From: Cercis canadensis
Taxonomy: Eukaryota > Streptophyta > Magnoliopsida > Fabales > Fabaceae
Direction: 5' to 3'
Assembly: GCA_003255065.1 (NCBI GenBank)
Contig: QAOA01003506.1
Location: forward strand, 1 to 64,000
DNA length: 64,000 bases
Shown in pieces: positions 52,101 through 62,584 of the stretch. The translations under genes and the position numbers were made by a program. Below the pieces are notes generated by a model. It searched no databases. It saw only the letters and a list, made by a program, of their open reading frames with translations, and was not told where the DNA came from. How positions within the stretch are numbered: the stretch's first letter is position 1; each line of letters begins with the position of its first letter.

Positions 52101-53606
52101 GCAACAAAAGCAGATGTATGATATTATATGGCATAATTTCAGACTCACAGCAAACTGGTTTTGAAGTTGCTCAAAATCTAGGAGGAACTGCTCGTTTGGT
52201 GGAGGGAGATCTCTGTTAAGAGCAAGTACACGTTTTTGTGTTTTGTTCCTGAAAGTAATTATTCCAACAATAGATCAAGTAACTACAATATTGTGAGAAT
52301 TTCATGCTTATGCCGAATCTGAAGAAACAGTGAAGAAAAATCAGTAATAGTAGTACAAAAGAAATATGACTAGAAGATCAAACCTCACACAATCCAGAAG
52401 AATGGACTGAGTTAAAAGAAACCTCAAAGGGAAAAACCAAAGGCCATGTGTTTTATGCATTACATGGATAAACTAGTTAGACAAGCCAGAAGAGGTTCAC
52501 TAAGGTATATATATATATATATATATANAAAAAAAAAAAAAAAAAAAAAAAAAAGTAGACATTTTGGATATTGTATTGTGATTTTGAAAATATCATTTGA
52601 AATCAACGAGAATATGTGACTCAGAAATTGAATTTTTTCGTAAAATTAGATTTTATTTTTTGGCTATGTTTAATAAAATTAGATTAAGACTCGCTTAATT
52701 ATGAAAAAGGCCAAAAAAACAGAAATAAGTTATAACAGAGGGCAGCACCAACAGGGCATCAAGAATTAGAAACCAGCTGGAAAAATTCAACAACTTGCAA
52801 TTAAATCCAAACCTACATTAAGCATGAACACAGAATGCTAGTAGGCATTCAAAAATGGAGTTGTTACGACAAGCAGAAGATTACATAGGTTCCAAAGCCA
52901 AAGCAGGAAATAAAATACATTTGGTTTTGGCAATATCAAGAACATATAAACACGTGAATAAATGTACAATGGTGATTTGACTATTCATACACACTAAATC
53001 ACAGAAACAACAAAGACTTTCTTGAGCTAAGCTGGATTATCTTAAATCTTCCTTTATTAAACATATTATGAGGAACACAAACTCAGAAGATTACAACTCA
53101 TTTGACACCCTCGTAGACTCAAGTCAAATGAATTTAGACATAATCAACAGTCATGAAATTAATCCAACCAACAAATCTGACTATGCGAATTATGTCCTAG
53201 AAATCATTCAGAAAAACAAAAAAGCAGCAAAACCCATGAACCTCAGTACAAATATCAACCATAAACTTGGAAACACAAACAGCAGAACGTTAAACCCAAA
53301 ACTCAAGAATTAAAAAAATCCCATTTTGCAGTAAGTTCATATATCCACTTACGGCGGTTCCCGGATTGAATCTTCAGCTTTCTGGCCACTGGGTCTCTGG
53401 AAACACGAAAAAAGAAATATTTTTTAACAAAAAAAAAANAAAAAAAAAAAAAAAAAAAGAGGAAGAAGAAGAATAAAAGAGAAGGGTGGGAGGAAGATGA
53501 TTACTCCTAAGTAATGGTTGAAGAGATCGACAATGGCTGCTCGGGCTGAGTGCAATTGACAAGGGCGTGAGGTGTTTCCAGTTGCTGGCCTCTGAGTTTG
53601 ATCCAT
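37154..53606 (-). CDS. MED23: Mediator subunit MED23, 21 exons, apparently intact
   Basis: Exons, high to low: 53606-53505, 53396-53353, 52248-52149, 52024-51041, 49709-49475, 48859-48642, 48393-48186, 46856-46576, 46313-46230, 45456-45362, 45074-44912, 44778-44533, 43648-43478, 43237-43124, 43037-42912, 41996-41848, 40803-40563, 40462-39691, 38718-38537, 37561-37458, 37355-37154. All introns are GT-AG and the sum is 4821 bases, 1606 residues plus stop, close to the roughly 1600 residues of plant MED23. Diagnostic segments include ARAAIVDLFNHYLG near the start, FIENIPDDEALFTLI, RTTPSPDWWRRVLL, ALKGKRGDHRVFRLAENL and RPEVLALIGRASESLRPD near the end. MED23 is a nuclear Mediator subunit that links transcription factors to RNA polymerase II. 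Three single-N sites fall in introns 1, 2 and 9 and leave the coding sequence untouched. The start matches the family and precedes ARAAI as expected. Family and integrity are very well supported. Confidence 0.96.
45810..46174 (+). repeat. 182-bp duplication across the N at 45992, MED23 intron 9
   Basis: Bases 45810-45991 and 45993-46174 differ at about one position (gaaacc against gaaatc). The N lies exactly between them, so this is probably an assembly overlap. It only lengthens intron 9. Confidence 0.92.
47040..47640 (+). mobile_element. Possible solo LTR of a Copia-like element (fossil)
   Basis: This part of MED23 intron 7 has LTR-like character: a T-rich 5-prime half with blocks like catgtaggctttagttatgg and a C-rich pyrimidine-heavy 3-prime half. 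No primer-binding site, coding region or second LTR was seen. The ends are not fixed. It looks old and incomplete. This is assignment by resemblance only. Confidence 0.25.
49975..50038 (+). repeat. Short direct repeat in MED23 intron 4
   Basis: The string atgtatttgaatgggaaacc occurs twice about 70 bases apart (near 49951 and 50019). It lies inside the intron between exons 4 and 5. A 109-codon frame across this intron is not a gene. Confidence 0.7.
52508..52555 (+). repeat. TA microsatellite and poly(A) with an N, MED23 intron 2
   Basis: A TA run is followed by an N at 52528 and an A run of about 26 bases. This is a probable sequencing or assembly break in a low-complexity tract. Confidence 0.9.
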
Positions 53607-53822
53607 TTTTACTTTTCATTCAAGGAGGGGAAAGTGAAGCTGAAGGCTTATTTGTGCACAGAGCGACCAAGTATTACAGAAAAATGCCAAGACGCTTTAC
53701 TGTGTGCGCCACTGACCAGGCGAACAGCGTTGAGGTCGTTGAGCCCAGGGAGGTCTTAGTGAACCGGGTCGGGTAGTTTTCTTTTTACACACACACAAAA
53801 GAAAAAAGAAAAAGAAAAAAAA

Positions 53823-54012
53823 NNNNNNNNNNNNNNNNNNNNNNNNNNNNNNNNNNNNNNNNNNNNNNNNNNNNNNNNNNNNNNNNNNNNNNNNNNNNNN
53901 NNNNNNNNNNNNNNNNNNNNNNNNNNNNNNNNNNNNNNNNNNNNNNNNNNNNNNNNNNNNNNNNNNNNNNNNNNNNNNNNNNNNNNNNNNNNNNNNNNNN
54001 NNNNNNNNNNNN
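53823..54012. other. Assembly gap of 190 N
   Basis: The run of N is bounded by A-rich sequence on both sides. It lies between the MED23 start and the RSH fragment. The true length and content are unknown, so the shared upstream region of both cannot be judged. Confidence 0.99.
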
Positions 54013-54173
54013 AAAAAAAAAAAAAAAAAAAAGAACCGAACCGAGTAACAAGAAACTACGTCGTTTTGGAATATAAGCCTTCTGAATTCCCTTGCCCCAA
54101 CTCTTCGACTCCTCATTGATTCCTCTTCAAATTTCTCAAATTCCCCAACTTCAGCTCTCAGGTGCGCGATTCT

Positions 54174-54790
54174 TAGCAGCAATTCTCTAGCGTAAGGCTC
54201 AAAACTACCTTCCACAAAAGCATCCTCCAAATTGAAGGTCAATTCATCCACTGAGGCAGATGAAGAACCCACGTCTAAATCACCATCACGCACCTCAGAA
54301 CTTGGGGAATCATAATCTAAGCAGGACCCTAATGCATTCCTCACAAACCCATCAAACAACCCACTAGTCCCACCCCAAATTGAACTCTAATAATTCACAT
54401 CCCCACCCTTTTCGCATCCGATCCTCGCTGGTTGACTCCTTGAGGAACCAACAGCGCTACTGCTACACGAAACGGGAGCTTGGAAAACCGATACTGGGCT
54501 CTGATCCCTTTTCCAAGACGATCCGCCAAATTTACTTGGCGAATAGGAAAAGGAGCAACTCAATTCCTTTCAATTCTTCCCCTCTATCATGCCACAGAGA
54601 ACCCAATTCCTCTCCAGCATCGGAGAAGCTCGACAACAAAGCGTGCTTCACCGCCGGCGAAGAGAATAGGCACGAAAGGCCACCCATTACTGGCTTCTGA
54701 GACGTTGATGCCGTAGTGGAAGACGACGAAGACAAAGAACGAGACCCCAATTCAAAGTCGAAAGACGCATGAGCGTTGATCTGGTGGATG
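54174..54790 (-). pseudogene. RSH2/RSH3 (p)ppGpp synthetase, exon 1 fragment
   Basis: The minus strand reads HQINAHASFDFELGSRSL, then SQKPVMGGLSCLFSSPAVKH, then LGSLWHDRGEEL. After a shift of frame near 54540 follows WKRDQSPVSVFQAPVSCSSS. After an in-frame stop near 54390 come [34 protein letters not shown] and EPYARELLL. This order is that of the N-terminal region of plant RSH2/RSH3, plastid enzymes that make and degrade ppGpp. The family continues GAQ-RHKIF and then the HD hydrolase, synthetase and EF-hand domains. Here the similarity stops at 54174 and none of these domains is present. The start codon region is also missing. It is a broken duplicate fragment of a host gene. It is flanked by ccgaacc-rich sequences on both sides (54033-54046 and about 54830-54977), so carriage by a transposon is possible. 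Confidence 0.8.
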
Positions 54791-54829
54791 AAATGAAATC
54801 TTAGCAGGAAAACCGAGAAAACTGACCAA

Positions 54830-54977
54830 ACCAAACCGAACCGAGCCTGTTCGGTTTGACTCAATTTAGCTGAAAAAATTCTAAAAAACCGAACCGAACC
54901 AAACCGAATTTGCTTGACTCAGTTTTGACCGGTTTGGAGTGAAAACCGGACCGAACCGGACCGATTACACCCCTAGT
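54830..54977 (-). mobile_element. Possible hAT-type element end
   Basis: Read on the minus strand it starts aggggtgtaatcggtccggt and continues with repeated ggttcgg and ccggttttc motifs. Ends of the form TAGGGGTGTAA with such repeats are common among plant non-autonomous hAT elements. Only one end is visible. It abuts the RSH fragment. Confidence 0.35.
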
Positions 54978-56165
54978 TGTTTGTGTCACGTTGATATTCG
55001 AAAATTGCTCTTCATTTAGAGTGGTTCTATTTTGTTTTTCAATAGTCATTGTGAAAACACATACAAGGACTACTAGTAAGTACATAATGACTGCTAATCA
55101 AGGCACAATCATTGTTAAGTAAACACTCTAACAATGATCACTCAGAATTACACGATAACCACTAATCATCATGAATAATAAAGCAGTCATTATTGTGTGT
55201 TTATTCAATGACCACTAAGTAAGATAACTTCTCAAAGCAAAAAACAATTTTGAAACATATATATACACAAATTATGAGAGACCCTCTTAATTATTATTAT
55301 TTTTTAGACAATATCAATAATTCTGTCTAAAAAATAAATTGAGAAGCTCATTTTAGAAAATTTCCCAGTTAGCAATGGGTTATGTAAGCTTTTCTTAGAC
55401 TCTTTCGTCTCTTGTGAATTTATCATTTGATTACAGCTCTTTACAGTTACCATAGAGAAATTTTTTTTGCCAATATTTAAAAAAACCAGCAAAGTAAATT
55501 TTTTTACTAGCTGCTAAAAAAAATCCTATTTTCCTTGGAACTTCTAATATTTTTGAAATGGGATATTAAATATTAAATTCAATTACTATTATAATATAAT
55601 TCCATAGATATCCACAACTCTTATCTTAAATCTTTCATTTTATAAACCTTATCCTACTAGTGTTTTTTGCATAAAGACATCAACAATACACAATGCCCTA
55701 TTTCACAACCATTTGCCACTCAACTTCTTCTTGATTATCGTGAGTAAAAATAGAAATCATAAGTCGAAAATTAATAACTATTCATTCAAAAGAATACGTC
55801 TTGATTCCTCAAATGAAGTAATTTATCTGTAATAAAAAATTCCTCCAAACTAAAGAAATTAATTAATTTTTTCTTCGGGGGAAAAATGTGTACTTCTTTT
55901 TATTTGTCTGATAAATGTCTTCTCATTCATATATATTTTTTTTTAATTTCTTTCGTTTATTTGGTTTTTTTTTCTTTCTCTCCTGTAACATTTATGAGTC
56001 TAAAAAGTTACATAAATTCTTAGAAAGAAGTAATTTTAATTCAATTGGGAACTAAAGAACTTTCGGTTTGATTTGAACACAACTATCACATCAATTATAA
56101 CCTCATCACTTATCTTTAAGATCTTATCTAATCTAAGTTCAAAGCTATAACCATCTTAACACAAT
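54978..56165. other. Intergenic, upstream of the beta-galactosidase
   Basis: AT-rich DNA with no gene. Several short runs such as aatgatcact and agtaaacac recur near 55085-55220. Nothing recognisable otherwise. Confidence 0.45.
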
Positions 56166-56173
56166 TATAAATA
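56166..56173 (+). promoter_or_regulatory. TATA box of the beta-galactosidase gene
   Basis: TATAAATA lies 67-74 bases before the chosen ATG at 56240. This leaves room for a short leader and supports that start. Confidence 0.6.
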
Positions 56174-56239
56174 GACCTTTAAACGCTAACTTCTGCACTT
56201 GTTCTTTTGGTCGATTTGATACTCGTTGCGATAGAAAAG

Positions 56240-59200
56240 ATGGGTTTTTCTACTACACTTTTCTTGCTATGCTTGGCTTTGATTTGCTTTGCTATCAATG
56301 CCTATGAAGTTTCCAACGATGGAAGAGCCATGACAATTAATGGCGAGAGAAAAATCTTAATCTCTGGCACAATTCATTACCCTCGTAGCACTGCTGAAAG
56401 TGAGTACCATTACTTCCTCTAAATTTCATACCATTTTAGTAATTGTTAATTTTTTGGTCACAAATTCTTATATTAATTTCTATTATTTATGACAGATGTG
56501 GCCATCTTTGATCAAGAAAGCAAAAGAAGGTGGGCTTCAAGTAATTGAGACCTACGTTTTCTGGAACGCCCATGAGCCTCTACGTCGCCAGGTTTTTATT
56601 TTTGACTCAAATTTTTCATTTATATGTTATATGTTTTGGTTTTGGTACTAATTTCTCTTTTTTTTTTAAAAAAAAAAAATTCAGTATGATTTTTCTGGGA
56701 ATCTTGATCTTTTAAGATTCATTAAAACAGTTCAAAGTGAAGGACTTTATGCTTTGCTTCGTATTGGTCCATATGTTTGTGGAGAGTGGAACTATGGGTA
56801 ATTTTATTAATTTGCTTTTAATTAATTTTATTAGCCTTATATTATATACGCTCTCACTTATATAATATGTATATATATATAATTTTTTTTTTCTGTCACC
56901 AGTGGATTTCCAGTGTGGTTGCACAATATGCCAAACATGAAATTCAGGACCAAAAATGATGCATATATGGTAAGTGATATTTCATATGTTTAATTTATCT
57001 ATAATTTTTTTCCATTTTATTATTTTTATGGTCTCCTAGCTATGTTTAGGTATATAATTTTCCTAATTAATTTCCCTTTAATTACAGAATGAGATGAAGA
57101 ACTTCACAACTTTGATAGTGGATATGATGAAACATGAGAAGCTCTTTGCCTCACAAGGAGGACCCATTATTGCTGCTCAGGTTCATTATTCAAAAATCAC
57201 GTCCTAGTTAATTATTTTTATTCTTACCTTTTATTGTAATATTTACTATAACTTAATTATTTTTCCAAAGATCGAAAATGAGTATGGAAATGTTATGGGA
57301 CCCTATGGTGATGATGGAAAACAATACATCAAGTGGTGTGCTCAATTAGCTGATTCCTACAACATTGGTGTGCCATGGCTTATGTGCCAACAAGACGATG
57401 CTCCACCACCAATGGTAAAATGAAAAGTAAAATTCTTGTATATTGTTAATTTTTATCTGTTTCAATTACTAATTAGTTTTTATTTTTTATTTTTTGGGCA
57501 AATTAGCTCAACACATGCAATGGTTGGTATTGTGATCAATTCCATCCTAACAGCAACAGTACCCCCAAGATGTGGACTGAAAATTGGACTGGCTGGTTAG
57601 TTAATGTTTTGTTTAATTTGTTTTTCATTCTAAATATTAATTGATTTCTAATTTGTATTTGTATATGTATATGTATATCAAAATTTATCTGAATTCTATA
57701 TGCATGAATTTAGGTATAGAAATTGGGGTAACCCAAATCCACATAGGACTGCTGAGGATCTTGCTTTTGCCGTTACACGTTTTTTCCAATTTGGTGGCAC
57801 TTTCCAGAACTACTATATGGTAATTAATTGCAGTTTAATTTATTTAGCCATGTTTAGTTACGTTTGGTTATAGAAATATTATAGTTTAATCAACTTAATA
57901 TATTAATTTTGTGTGTTCTATCTTTTTATAGTACCATGGTGGCACCAATTTTGGCCGAACTGCTGGAGGGCCATATATCACTACTTCATATGACTATGAT
58001 GCTCCTTTGGACGAATATGGTAAATGTTCTTAGAAAATATACTCTTTATTTTTTGGGTTTCTTGAGCGTTTTTTCAATATAAATGATGATGCTTTTTTTT
58101 TCTCATTTTTTTTTTAAAGATATGCATACCCTAATTTAATAAATTTTGCTGTAGGAAACTTGAACCAACCTAAGTGGGGGCATCTGAAACAACTCCATCA
58201 TCTTCTTAAATCAATGGAGAAAATCTTAACTAATGGTGTCTCTAGGGATATTGATTATGGAAATCAAATGACGGTAAATTTCTTTTAGTTTTTCAAAGCT
58301 GATCACTTGCTTTCTTTGAGTTTTTTCTCTTAAAATTCTAATTCTGTTATATATACATGGTTAATCACAGTTCATTTTCTTCTTTTGATAGGCCACTGTG
58401 TATAGTTATGCTGGAAGATCAGCTTGCTTCTTGGGAAATGCAGATAACTCAAGGGATGCTACAATTAATTTCCAAAACACCAATTACACAATTCCTGCTT
58501 GGTCTGTCTCTATCCTTCTAGATTGTTACACAGAAGTTTACAACACTGCAAAGGCGAGATAATTATTCTCATAATTAAATTTTTTTTTTCCTAATTACTA
58601 TCATATTGTCCTATATATGACTAATAACAAGTAATATCAAATTTAGGTCAATGCTCAAACATCTATAATGGTCAAGAAGGACAATGAAGCAGAAGATGGT
58701 GAAGAACCATTTGCATTGAAATGGCAGTGGAGGTATGAGCCCTATGAGCAGATGATAAATTGCACAGCTCCTGGAAGTAATTTGACTGCTAATCAACTTT
58801 TGGATCAAAAGGTTGTCACAAATGACACTAGTGATTACTTATGGTACACCACCAGGTTAGTTTTTTTTTTTTTTTTTTTTTTTNCAGGTTAGTTTTTTTT
58901 TTTTTTTCTTCTTTTCTTTTAGTTTTAAAAATTATTTTAGAAGTATTATGTGCTACAAGCTAACTTGGATGAGAAAAACTTTTTCCCCAGTGTTGACATT
59001 GGTGAAACTGATCCTATTTGGGGCAAAGAGGTTAAGTTAAGAGTGAACACCAGTGGCCATGTCCTTCATGCATTTGTTAATGGAGGATATGTTGGTAAGT
59101 TTTAGTTTGAAATTGTTTTTACTAATTTGCCATTATAGTTCACAAGAGTTTAAGTTGTCATTTTCTTTTTAATTCTCATGCTTCACAGGTTCCCAATATG

Positions 59201-60556
59201 CTCAATATTCTCACTACGAGCTCCAATATGAATCGGTGATCCAATTGCAGCCTGGGAAGAATGACATTGCTTTACTTAGTACCACTGTTGGATTACCAGT
59301 AAGTAAAAGAGTTCACATTTGTTGTGCTAAATTAAACCTAGCATAAAATTTGTTTATCACAGTTTGTTTCTGAAATGTTAATTTGTTTATTATTTGGATG
59401 TGGATAGAATTATGGTGCATACTTCGACAATGTTGAAGTTGGCATTCATGGTCCTGTTGAGCTGGTTGCTGATGCTGGTAATAACGAGACAATCACCAAG
59501 GATTTGTCCACAAATAAGTGGATTTATAAGATTGGCTTACAGGGTGAGCGTGATGAGTTCTACAACCCTCTTAAAATCCAGAAGGAAGAATGGATTACCA
59601 ATGATCTTCCATCAAACACAACCTTTGTTTGGTATAAGGTATGTTTGTTTCTGTGCACACTCTTTTCTAACCATTTTCACTATATGAACTTCACCACTGC
59701 TCTAACCCTATATTTTTTGTTGTAGACAACCTTCAAAGGTCCCCTAGGAAATGACCCAGTTGTGGTGGATTTGATGGGTTTGGGAAAGGGTTATGCTTGG
59801 GTAAATGGCAAGAACCTTGGTAGGTATTGGACAAGCTATCTTGCAGATCAAGATGGGTGCTCTTCAACTTGTGATTACCGTGGAGCATACACTAGTGGGA
59901 AATGCTTGACAAAGTGCAGAGAGCCATCTCAGAGATGGTAAGCATATGTATGATTATGAATTTGGGTTATTAATCATGTATTTATGTGTTTATATATAAT
60001 TCTTCTTAATTAATGATAATTTTTGTTCCCTTAATCAAGGTACCATGTCCCACGCTCTTTCCTCCGTGATGATGCTGATAACACATTCATTGTGTTGGAG
60101 GAGTTGGGAGGGAGTCCTTACAATGTTAAATTCCAGACTATAACTGTTGGGAAAGCTTGTGCACATTCTTATGAAGGACACAAATTAGAATTGGCATGCC
60201 AAGGAGAGAGGGTTATATCTGAAATTAAGTTTGCTAGCTTTGGTCAACCAAAGGGTGAGTGTGGATCCTTTGAAAAAGGCCATTGTGAATCTGGTGATGC
60301 TTTGTCTGTCATTAAAAAGGTAATATATATACACCATGTCCTTTTCTTCTAGCTCCATGCTAAGCAATGACTTTGAGGTTAAAAAAATACTCAATGTAAT
60401 TTGTTTGCTTTGTTGCAGAAATGCCTTGGCAAGGAGAGCTGTTCAATTCATATTTCTGAGAAGGTGCTTGGATCAACTGGGTGCAAGGTTGAGCAGAATA
60501 GATTGGCAGTTGAAGCAATTTGTGACACCAAAGTGAATGAGGATGGGAGAAGTTAG
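56240..60556 (+). CDS. Beta-galactosidase, GH35, BGAL7/15-like, 18 exons
   Basis: Exons: 56240-56399, 56496-56591, 56685-56797, 56903-56969, 57088-57180, 57271-57414, 57507-57595, 57714-57819, 57932-58019, 58155-58273, 58392-58553, 58647-58855, 58991-59094, 59189-59298, 59408-59638, 59726-59937, 60040-60319, 60419-60556. With 53 codons from exon 1 the product is 839 residues. It has a signal peptide (about 1-21), GH35 domain, jelly-roll domains and a C-terminal SUEL-type lectin domain (about 745-830). In [14 protein letters not shown] the acid/base is E180; in [10 protein letters not shown] the nucleophile is E249. It should trim beta-galactosyl residues from wall polysaccharides in the apoplast. 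Oddities: exon 1 must end at 56398 to keep frame, but the only good donor (gaaa/gtgagt) is one base later, so canonical splicing shifts frame before MWPSLIKK. Intron 11 has a GC donor (aag/gcgaga). SILLDC replaces the usual SILPDC. A single N with a small duplication lies in intron 12. It is a recent pseudogene, carries an assembly error, or splices unusually. Confidence 0.9.
58853..58916 (+). repeat. Small duplication across the N at 58884, intron 12
   Basis: The string caggttag plus a long T run occurs on both sides of the N (58853-58883 and 58885-58916). It repeats the donor of exon 12. It appears to be an assembly join in a poly(T) tract and does not change the coding sequence. Confidence 0.85.
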
Positions 60557-61357
60557 GATAGATTGTAGTGTGGTAGGAGTAGTATTGATTTAGAATTTGA
60601 ATTATTTTTACTATGTTGATGTCCTTTATCTAAGTACAAGAATAATGGTTTTGTAATAGCAAAACCAAGAAATAATCATTTTATTCCTTGATTAGTATAT
60701 AACATTATCTTTGTTTAATTTAGTTTCTGTTCATACTTGTATTAATTAGTCCAAAAAAGAATCAAAACAACACATAACTGCAAGCATACAGTTTCTTTAT
60801 TGGTTCTTATTTAAGCACTTGCAAATCTCATAAAATTATAATGCAATCATAACAAGCTAATTACCATTTAGTCCGTGATAATGTGCACTTTAGTTTGAGT
60901 GATTAGAAATGTAGAATATTGCTGGCATTTGTCCCTTGTCTTCATCCTATTTGATAAGTTGGACAAGGCCTCATAGCCCTGACAATTAATAAACCATTTT
61001 AACTGTATCTGGTTGTAACAACTACATGTGCAATTATCTGTATTGATAATTATCATTAAAGATATTATAGATACAATTCCACAAAGCCACAGGTATGATA
61101 ACAACACAAAAATAAAAGGTGCTCTGCACCAAAGAAACAAACTGATGAAAATCTCATCACATTAGGCCAAAAGATAAACTATAATCTCCTATTCCAACCA
61201 GTAATAGGAAAAACGGCTATAACAACCAAATGCTAAATCCTTACGTTACCAATAATTAAAACCCTTCTTTCTGAATTATGCTCCCCAATTATCATAAGTT
61301 TTACACATATACCAGACAGATTTCATGGACTTCACATTCTTCATCTCTGCATAACTT
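60557..61357. other. 3-prime flank of beta-galactosidase, no gene
   Basis: Contains the probable 3-prime UTR of the beta-galactosidase and AT-rich DNA. No coding or structured element is seen. Confidence 0.45.
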
Positions 61358-61642
61358 TCAACATTTAGTTATTTTACTGCGAGTGACACATTCCTTAAGG
61401 CATCTATCGTAAAAAGTTCTGTATAAATTAAGGCCCTTCTTACTTTCACATCTTTCCTTGCAAATCTCGGTGCATCTATCCAGAACTTTTGCCTTCCGAG
61501 ACTTACTGAGAGGATGAATGTAAACTGAAGGTGGTGAAACATTGGTAGAGAAAGTAGAATTAGAAGAAACAAATGAAGTATATGCAGACTCTACTATCAC
61601 TACCACTAGAACAAGCATTGCTAGGACAAATTTCTTCTTCAT
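61358..61642 (-). CDS. Small secreted cysteine-rich peptide, 94 aa, hairpinin-like spacing
   Basis: A single-exon frame of 94 residues begins MKKKFVLAMLVLVVVIVESA, a clear signal peptide. A Ser/Thr/Pro-rich linker (to about residue 50) follows, then a cysteine-rich end. The spacing is C-x3-C-x3-C-x15-C-x3-C-x8-C, with CKERC and CLKEC at either side of a 15-residue stretch. A pair of CxxxC motifs 10-15 residues apart is the hallmark of plant alpha-hairpinin peptides, some of which are antimicrobial. Alternatively it belongs to a thionin-like or reproductive peptide family. I do not recognise an exact family. The gene sits only a few bases from a decayed Copia gag fragment upstream and runs divergently from the peptide gene at 62585. 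The start is the first ATG of the frame and fits the signal peptide. Confidence 0.65.
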   Translation of the reverse strand: MKKKFVLAMLVLVVVIVESAYTSFVSSNSTFSTNVSPPSVYIHPLSKSRKAKVLDRCTEICKERCESKKGLNLYRTFYDRCLKECVTRSKITKC

Positions 61643-61649
61643 GTCATCA

Positions 61650-61960
61650 CTGCTTCTTTGGAACCTAAGGTTCTAACCTTCTTGGCTAACTCTGTTGCCA
61701 AGGATGCTTGAGATCATCTAAACGCTCTCTTGGCCAATCACTCTTGCTCTCACCTGTTGTCCTTAAAAGAGTGACGTTCCACCACAACTCCAGGTTCTCA
61801 AAATGTTACTGCATATTTGCAACAGATGAAGAATATTGCAGATGAAATTTGACCTTATCTCTACCCCAGTTGATTACCTTGATTTGGTCATTCACATCCT
61901 CAATGGACTTGGCCCTGATTTTAAAAATTCCACCTCACTAAACTCCAAGTTGTTGGTAAG
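61650..61960 (+). mobile_element. Copia-type gag fragment (fossil)
   Basis: The plus strand carries blocks that resemble the gag region of Ty1/Copia elements, around the segments TAYLQQMKNIADE and a following part like LVIHILNGLGPDF. It is an old, incomplete and clearly broken piece with no LTR, protease, integrase or reverse transcriptase seen. It lies in the presumed promoter of the peptide gene at 61358-61642. Confidence 0.6.
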
Positions 61961-62471
61961 ATTTTAAATACTGTAAAGCTGTTACAGCAGTAGCATTCGG
62001 ATTTCATATTTTTGAATTGTTTTAATTAATCTCCTGTAACTCTATATATACGTTAACAGCAATACAAATTACACGCTTCTATTTTATCTTACTTTTCAAA
62101 TCTTTATAGCTAGCACCGTTGCCTTTTTCATTCTGGACCAAATGTTACATTTCTCTCATAAATTTGTATTGCAGTGTGGTTATGACAAACTATAGGGAAT
62201 CTAAGACCTTAAATAGGTTGATATTTAAATAATGCTATTATATTATAGGTCGATGTAATAGTTCTCATAGTTTATTTAGATACTACTATTTCAAAGTATG
62301 TTTCATGGAACCAAAAGGGTGTTTTCGTATAGGACGAAAGCAAAGGAAAACCGAAGGTTATTTTGGAGTTCTTACCTTTTAAACTTTTGGACCTTTGGTA
62401 GATTGTAGGGATAATATATTTAAAAAAGCTACTCTTCTTGGGCCAACGTTAGAACATTATAATACTTAAGA
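61961..62471. other. Intergenic between the two peptide genes
   Basis: No gene is seen. It is AT rich. The promoter of the gene at 62585 is expected at its right end. Confidence 0.4.
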
Positions 62472-62514
62472 AAAGTTGTCACCTTTGGATTGGATTATGA
62501 TTCCCCCATCTTTG

Positions 62515-62522
62515 TATATATA
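62515..62522 (+). promoter_or_regulatory. TATA box of the second peptide gene
   Basis: TATATATA lies about 63-70 bases before the ATG at 62585. It sits within a block (62472-62526) that recurs at 63489-63546. Confidence 0.55.
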
Positions 62523-62584
62523 AGAATTGAGATCTCCATTCTCAACAAAGTTAGGCGGTGAAACAAGTGCAACCAGAAAACCCA

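Noticed and set aside
53374-53619. Alternative frame over MED23 exon 1
   Set aside because: The frame starting at 53606 gives ARAAIVDLFNHYLG and the correct phase into exon 2.
54380-54700. 106-codon plus-strand frame
   Set aside because: It is the antisense shadow of the RSH fragment. The minus strand matches a known protein.
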